DNA of 32,847 nt, from positions 1 through 32,847 of the forward strand of contig CALVST010000020.1 of NCBI GenBank assembly GCA_944359365.1. Reading direction: 5' to 3'. The stretch comes from an uncultured Clostridia bacterium. GTDB lineage: Bacteria; Bacillota; Clostridia; Christensenellales; Borkfalkiaceae. This document shows, one piece after another, positions 29,189 through 32,847 of the stretch. Positions within the stretch are counted from its first letter, which is position 1. Every line of letters begins with the position of its first letter. The translations under genes and the position numbers were made by a program. Under the pieces are notes generated by a model that saw only the letters and a program-made list of their open reading frames with translations, was not told the origin of the DNA and did not search any database.

Positions 29189-29989
29189 TTATTGTCCGCT
29201 TTCCCCGAACGGTGCAAAGCCGTAATCGACGGAAAGCAGCGTCAGCCCGTTTGCGGGCATCGTTTTGCCTAAAAGATCCCTGTTCCCCGTCTCCAGCGCC
29301 CGTTCCACACGGGAAAGGGGCAAACTGCCGTCGCCGACGCCGAGTACGGCGCCTGCCATGATGCGCACCATGTTGTACAGGAACCCGCTGCCGCACACGT
29401 CGAAGGATACGCACGGCACGCCGAAGCGCGTCTGCACATCGACGGCAACCGAATAGACGGTGCGCACCGACGTTTTCACGGAGGATCCCGTCGTCGAAAA
29501 GGCGGAAAAATCGTGCTCACCCTCCAAGAGCGCGGCGCATCCGCGCATGCGCACGATGTCGGGCGCGAACCCGTACCGTGCCGCGTACCGCCCCAAAAGC
29601 GGATGCTCCCGCCGGGAAAGGTATACGCCGTAACGGTAAGTTTTTTTCTTTGCCGAGCGGCAGGCATCGAACGAATCGGGAACGGCGGCGCTTTTGAGCA
29701 CGCGCACGTCCTGCGGCAGGCATACGTTGAGCGCGTCGGCGATCTTTTCGGGGGAAATCTTTATGCTTTCTTCAAAAGGGAAATTGCATACCTGCCCCGC
29801 GGCGTGCACGCCCGCGTCCGTCCGCCCGCTGCCCGTCACGCGCACGGAGAGCGAAAAAGCCCGCGCGATCGCGCCCTCTATTTCGCCCTGCACCGTCCTT
29901 CCCTTTTTTTGCACCTGCCAGCCGCAGAGTTCTGTTCCGTCATAGCTTACAAGAAGCGCGATGTTCATAGTTTTGTACCCGAAATGCAC
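29189..29989 (-). CDS. truA: tRNA pseudouridine(38-40) synthase TruA
   Basis: A roughly 260-residue TruA enzyme that isomerises uridines 38-40 in the anticodon arm of tRNAs. The catalytic aspartate is in TGSGRTDAGVHAAGQV; other family segments are FDACRSAKKKTYRYGVYL, HDFSAFSTTGSS and GSGFLYNMVRIMAGAVLGVG. Two starts are possible: a GTG at 29989 with GGAGAG 8 bases upstream, and an ATG at 29968 (MNIALLVSYDG) without a clear ribosome binding site. I give the former. It lies 27 bases after ecfT, the common ecfA1-ecfA2-ecfT-truA order of Firmicutes. Confidence 0.95.
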   Translation of the reverse strand: MHFGYKTMNIALLVSYDGTELCGWQVQKKGRTVQGEIEGAIARAFSLSVRVTGSGRTDAGVHAAGQVCNFPFEESIKISPEKIADALNVCLPQDVRVLKSAAVPDSFDACRSAKKKTYRYGVYLSRREHPLLGRYAARYGFAPDIVRMRGCAALLEGEHDFSAFSTTGSSVKTSVRTVYSVAVDVQTRFGVPCVSFDVCGSGFLYNMVRIMAGAVLGVGDGSLPLSRVERALETGNRDLLGKTMPANGLTLLSVDYGFAPFGESGQ

Positions 29990-30016
29990 ACAGCGTTCTC
30001 TCCGTTTTGCGACATT

Positions 30017-30862
30017 CTATAAAAAATATCCGAGTATGGAAAATTTGCCGCCGAGATAGATATTCAAAAACACGACGCCCGTTATCAGCCCGCCGAGGAA
30101 AAGCAACCCGAGCAAATCTCGCCATGTAAATACAAGTTTTTTGTATTTCGTGCGCCCCTTCGCACCGCTGTAACAGCGTGCGTCCATCGCGTCGCCGAGG
30201 TCTTCCGCCCTGCGGAAAGCACTCACGAGCAGAGGAATGAGTATGGGCACGACCGCCTTTGCGCGCTTGATCAGCCCGCCCGTTTCAAAGTCTGCCCCTC
30301 TCGCCTTCTGCGCCGCGACGATGCGGTTGGTTTCGTCCATCAGCGTGGGGATGAAACGGAGCGCGATGCTCATGATGAGCGCAAGCTCGTGCACGGGAAA
30401 TTTGATCCATTTTAAGGGGGTGAGCAGACTTTCGATGCCGTCGGTAAGCGCCACGGGCGTCGTCGTAAGCGTCAGCACGGAGGTGCCCATAACGAGCAGG
30501 AACAGCCTGAGCGCAAGGAACACCATGTTCACGATGGATTCCCATGTGATGGTTATGATCCACCACTCCACGAGCGGTTGGTAGGAACTTTCGCCCGAAT
30601 AGAAAAAAAGATTGAGTATCGCGGTGAAAATGATGAGGAAAAGGATCATCTTCACCGAACGGAGCACCCTGCCGAAGGGCACGCGCGAAAGCAGCACCAC
30701 AAAGATGAGGAACGCGGTGACAGCGAGCAGCCCGAAAAAGTTTTTCGCCAAAAATATGGCGACGATGTATGCGATCATGAACACGATCTTGGCGCGCGCG
30801 TCCATGTTGTGCACGAAGGACTTGACGGGATAATACTGCCCGAAGGTGACGTCATTGAGCAT
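30017..30862 (-). CDS. ecfT: ECF transporter membrane component EcfT
   Basis: A 281-residue membrane protein that couples the two ATPases to substrate-binding S-components for vitamins. It starts MLNDVTFGQYYPVKSFVHNMDARAKI and has five or six membrane segments. The coupling helices carry the Ala-Arg motifs, here AQKARGADFE and DAMDARCY, which insert into EcfA1/EcfA2. The ATG at 30862 is chosen because AAGGAGGTG precedes it; it overlaps the ecfA2 end by 11 bases. Confidence 0.94.
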   Translation of the reverse strand: MLNDVTFGQYYPVKSFVHNMDARAKIVFMIAYIVAIFLAKNFFGLLAVTAFLIFVVLLSRVPFGRVLRSVKMILFLIIFTAILNLFFYSGESSYQPLVEWWIITITWESIVNMVFLALRLFLLVMGTSVLTLTTTPVALTDGIESLLTPLKWIKFPVHELALIMSIALRFIPTLMDETNRIVAAQKARGADFETGGLIKRAKAVVPILIPLLVSAFRRAEDLGDAMDARCYSGAKGRTKYKKLVFTWRDLLGLLFLGGLITGVVFLNIYLGGKFSILGYFL

Positions 30863-31787
30863 CGCCGGCACCTCCTTGCGCATCCGCCTTTTCCGCGCGT
30901 GCGGCGCCCGTATCCGCTTTGGAAACGCCGCCCGAACGGGCGTACAATGCCAAAACTTTGGAAATGAAATCGTCGCAGGTGAAATCGGTATCTATCTCTA
31001 TGCCGCGCTCTTTGAGGATGCGCGCGCATTTTGCCGTAACGGGAATGTCGAGCCCCAAGGCGATCAGCTCGTCCGAACGCCTGAAAATTTCGGCGGGCGC
31101 GCCTTCCATGACCACCTTCCCTTCCGAAAAGACGGCGGCGCGGGTACAGTTTTCCGCGATCTCGTCCATATCGTGCGAAACGATGATCACCGTCTTGCAC
31201 CATCCGCCGTGTATGGAGTGCAAAAGCTGCATAATTTCCTGCTTGCCGAGCGGATCCAGCCCCGCGGCAGGTTCGTCTAAGATGAGCACTTCGGGCTTGG
31301 TGACGATGACGCCCGCGATGGCGGCGCGCCTCTTTTGCCCGCCCGAAAGTTCGAAAGGCGACCTGTCTTTCACGTCTTCATAATCGAGGTCGACCGTTTC
31401 GATCGCCTCGCGCACCGCCTTTTGTTTCTCCTCTTCGCTCATGCCTTTGCAGAAGTTTTTCAGCCCGAACATGACGTCTTTTTCCACCGTTTCGGCAAAG
31501 AGCTGGTATTCGGGGTACTGAAAGACCATGCCGACTTTGCTGCGCAGCTCCAAAAATTTGCATTTTTTATCCGAAAGGTCGTAATCGCCGACGGTAAGCG
31601 AGCCGCCCGTAAGGCGTATCAGCGCGTTCAGATGCTGTACGAAGGTGGATTTTCCGCTGCCGGTATGACCGATTATGCCGAAGAACTCGCCCTCTTCGAT
31701 GACGAGATCCGCCCCTTTGAGCGCCTGCGTTGCGAAGGGAGATTTCGGGTTGTAAGTGTATGTCAGATCTTTCGCAACGATGCGCAT
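30852..31787 (-). CDS. ecfA2: ECF transporter ATPase EcfA2
   Basis: A 311-residue ATPase. Walker A is GHTGSGKST, Q-loop FQYPEYQLF, signature LSGGQKRRAAIAG and Walker B VLILDEPAAGLDP, with the histidine in SHDMDEIAE. The FQYPEYQLFAETVEKDV stretch is typical of EcfA2. The last 40 residues are an acidic Ala/Gly/Asp-rich tail. GGAGGAGAT precedes the ATG. Its start overlaps the ecfA1 end by 25 bases, which suggests coupled translation. Confidence 0.94.
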   Translation of the reverse strand: MRIVAKDLTYTYNPKSPFATQALKGADLVIEEGEFFGIIGHTGSGKSTFVQHLNALIRLTGGSLTVGDYDLSDKKCKFLELRSKVGMVFQYPEYQLFAETVEKDVMFGLKNFCKGMSEEEKQKAVREAIETVDLDYEDVKDRSPFELSGGQKRRAAIAGVIVTKPEVLILDEPAAGLDPLGKQEIMQLLHSIHGGWCKTVIIVSHDMDEIAENCTRAAVFSEGKVVMEGAPAEIFRRSDELIALGLDIPVTAKCARILKERGIEIDTDFTCDDFISKVLALYARSGGVSKADTGAARAEKADAQGGAGDAQ

Positions 31788-32599
31788 ATCTCCTCCGCAA
31801 GCTCTTCCGCGTTGAAGGCGCCCTTTACGGGCATGCCGCCTTCCGCGAGTTTTTTCGAAATGTACGCCGCGCGGGGCAACGTCAGGTTATACGTTTCCAG
31901 CTCGTCCGCGCGGGAAAATATCTCTTCGGGCGTGCCGTCCATCACCGCTTCTCCGCGGTGCATGACGATCGCCCTGTCCGCCTCGAGCGCTTCGTCCATA
32001 AAGTGTGTGATGAGGATGACCGTCATCCCCCTCTCTTTATTGAGTTTTTTTATGACGTCCATGACCTCGCGCCGCCCTTTCGGATCGAGCATCGCCGTAG
32101 ATTCGTCCAAAATCATGATCTTGGGCATGACGGCGAGCACGCCCGCGATGGCGATGCGCTGTTTCTGCCCGCCCGAAAGGCGGGAAGGCGTGGCGTGGCG
32201 GTAAGCCTGCATCCCAACCGCGTCCAGCGCGAAATCGATGCGCTTGCCGATCTCCTCGCGCGGCACGCCGATGTTTTCGGGACCGAACGCGACGTCGTCC
32301 TCCACGATAGATGCGACCGTCTGATTGTCCGGATTCTGAAAGACCATGCCCGCGCTCTTGCGGATCTCGAAGGTGTTTTTGGGATCGGATGCGTCCAACC
32401 CGAAAACGGTTACGGAGCCCTCGGTAGGCACGAGCAGGGCGTTTATCATTTTGGCAAGGGTAGACTTGCCGCTGCCGTTTCTTCCCAGCACGGCGACAAA
32501 CTGACCTTCCTCGATAGAAAGGGTTACGCCGTTCACGGCGAACTCGTCTTCCTCTTCCCGGTATGAAAATTTTACGTTTTCGAATTTGACCGCTTCCAT
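31763..32599 (-). CDS. ecfA1: ECF transporter ATPase EcfA1
   Basis: A 278-residue ATPase with Walker A GRNGSGKST, Q-loop FQNPDNQTVA, signature LSGGQKQRIAIAG and Walker B IMILDESTAMLDP; the Ser-Met form of the D-loop is usual for EcfA1. The histidine is in LITHFMDEALE. The ATG at 32599 has no ribosome binding site, and its promoter -10 box ends only 8 bases before it, so the mRNA probably starts at or near the ATG. It is the first gene of the leftward operon ecfA1-ecfA2-ecfT-truA. It is divergent from nifJ. Confidence 0.94.
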   Translation of the reverse strand: MEAVKFENVKFSYREEEDEFAVNGVTLSIEEGQFVAVLGRNGSGKSTLAKMINALLVPTEGSVTVFGLDASDPKNTFEIRKSAGMVFQNPDNQTVASIVEDDVAFGPENIGVPREEIGKRIDFALDAVGMQAYRHATPSRLSGGQKQRIAIAGVLAVMPKIMILDESTAMLDPKGRREVMDVIKKLNKERGMTVILITHFMDEALEADRAIVMHRGEAVMDGTPEEIFSRADELETYNLTLPRAAYISKKLAEGGMPVKGAFNAEELAEEICASLRKI

Positions 32600-32607
32600 G
32601 GTTCTAT

Positions 32608-32636
32608 ATTATAGCAAATGCGGAAAAATTTCACAA
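32608..32636 (-). promoter_or_regulatory. Promoter of the ecf operon
   Basis: TTGTGA (32631-32636) and TATAAT (32608-32613) with 17-base spacing and a TGC extension in front of the -10 box. The ATG at 32597-32599 follows 8 bases after the -10. Confidence 0.8.
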
Positions 32637-32706
32637 CGATTTTGACGCCGCATTCGGGCTTTTCATCTTTCTATTATAAATATTTAACAATTCTGCTTTT
32701 TTTATA

Positions 32707-32735
32707 TTGACTATTTTCAAAAAAACAATTATAAT
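32707..32735 (+). promoter_or_regulatory. nifJ promoter
   Basis: TTGACT (32707-32712) and TATAAT (32730-32735) with 17-base spacing; an AT-rich sequence lies upstream. A leader of about 70 bases with no visible structure follows. Confidence 0.8.
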
Positions 32736-32811
32736 AATCGTGAACGTGCCGAAAAAACGCGCGTTTGCTTACAATCAGGAAAATTTATAGTATTCGGAGG
32801 TTATTTTTTCT

Positions 32812-32847
32812 ATGAAGAAGATGACGATCGACGGCAATACAGCCGCC
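32812..32847 (+). CDS. nifJ: Pyruvate:ferredoxin oxidoreductase, start only
   Basis: Only 12 codons lie in the window (MKKMTIDGNTAA). The DGNTAAAH-type beginning is the hallmark N-terminus of pyruvate:ferredoxin (flavodoxin) oxidoreductase of anaerobes, the large iron-sulfur enzyme that oxidises pyruvate to acetyl-CoA. GGAGG lies about 12 bases before the ATG. With its own strong promoter it is transcribed rightward out of the window. The call rests on a short but characteristic sequence; other members of the 2-oxoacid oxidoreductase family are possible. Confidence 0.75.
   Translation, partial: MKKMTIDGNTAA

Overview
The window looks like a chromosome segment of an anaerobic Firmicute of the Clostridia type, of moderate to fairly high GC. 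The evidence is canonical sigma-A promoters (TTGACA-N17-TATAAT types), strong GGAGG ribosome binding sites, a T-box leader in front of ilvB, an ECF vitamin-transporter operon linked to truA, a YtrA-type GntR/ABC cassette and the first codons of a pyruvate:ferredoxin oxidoreductase gene. No species can be named from sequence reading alone.

Region 1 (about 1-5130) is a mobile island ending at a tRNA-Thr gene. It holds a complete tyrosine integrase next to the tRNA 3' end, a cI-like repressor, two small acidic paralogues divergent from that repressor, and a four-gene operon (XRE regulator, DUF3791 protein, DUF3990 protein, small helical protein) that resembles an ADP-ribosyltransferase-type toxin/antitoxin or defence module. 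At its left is a deletion scar in which pieces of a conjugation protein, a sigma-like protein and a large serine recombinase are joined, so at least two elements have been layered here. Upstream of the tRNA-Thr is a 69-bp tandem repeat that multiplies its promoter and its 5' end.

Region 2 (5468-13342) has a YegS-like lipid kinase, a membrane-anchored protein of unknown function, a DUF6062 protein, a flavin reductase, and a rhamnose catabolic operon rhaB-rhaA-rhaD divergent from its likely AraC-type regulator. Rhamnose is isomerised, phosphorylated and cleaved to dihydroxyacetone phosphate and lactaldehyde; no sugar transporter is in the window.

Region 3 (13358-21294) contains argS with a HAD phosphatase and an SGNH hydrolase downstream, the ATPase ychF on the other strand, and a T-box-controlled ilvB-ilvH-PP2C operon for branched-chain amino acid synthesis with an unexpected phosphatase as third gene.

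Region 4 (21324-27183) has two export-type ABC systems under their own local regulators: gntR-ATPase-permease with four 9-bp repeats in its leader, and marR with a fused MacB/FtsX-type ATPase-permease behind a perfect 14-bp palindrome.

Region 5 (27200-32847) is a long leftward run ecfA1-ecfA2-ecfT-truA-membrane protein-NYN/LOTUS protein-61-residue protein, and, divergent from ecfA1, the start of nifJ (PFOR). Two genes, the araC-type regulator and ecfA1, have a strong promoter so close to the ATG that the transcripts are predicted to be leaderless.
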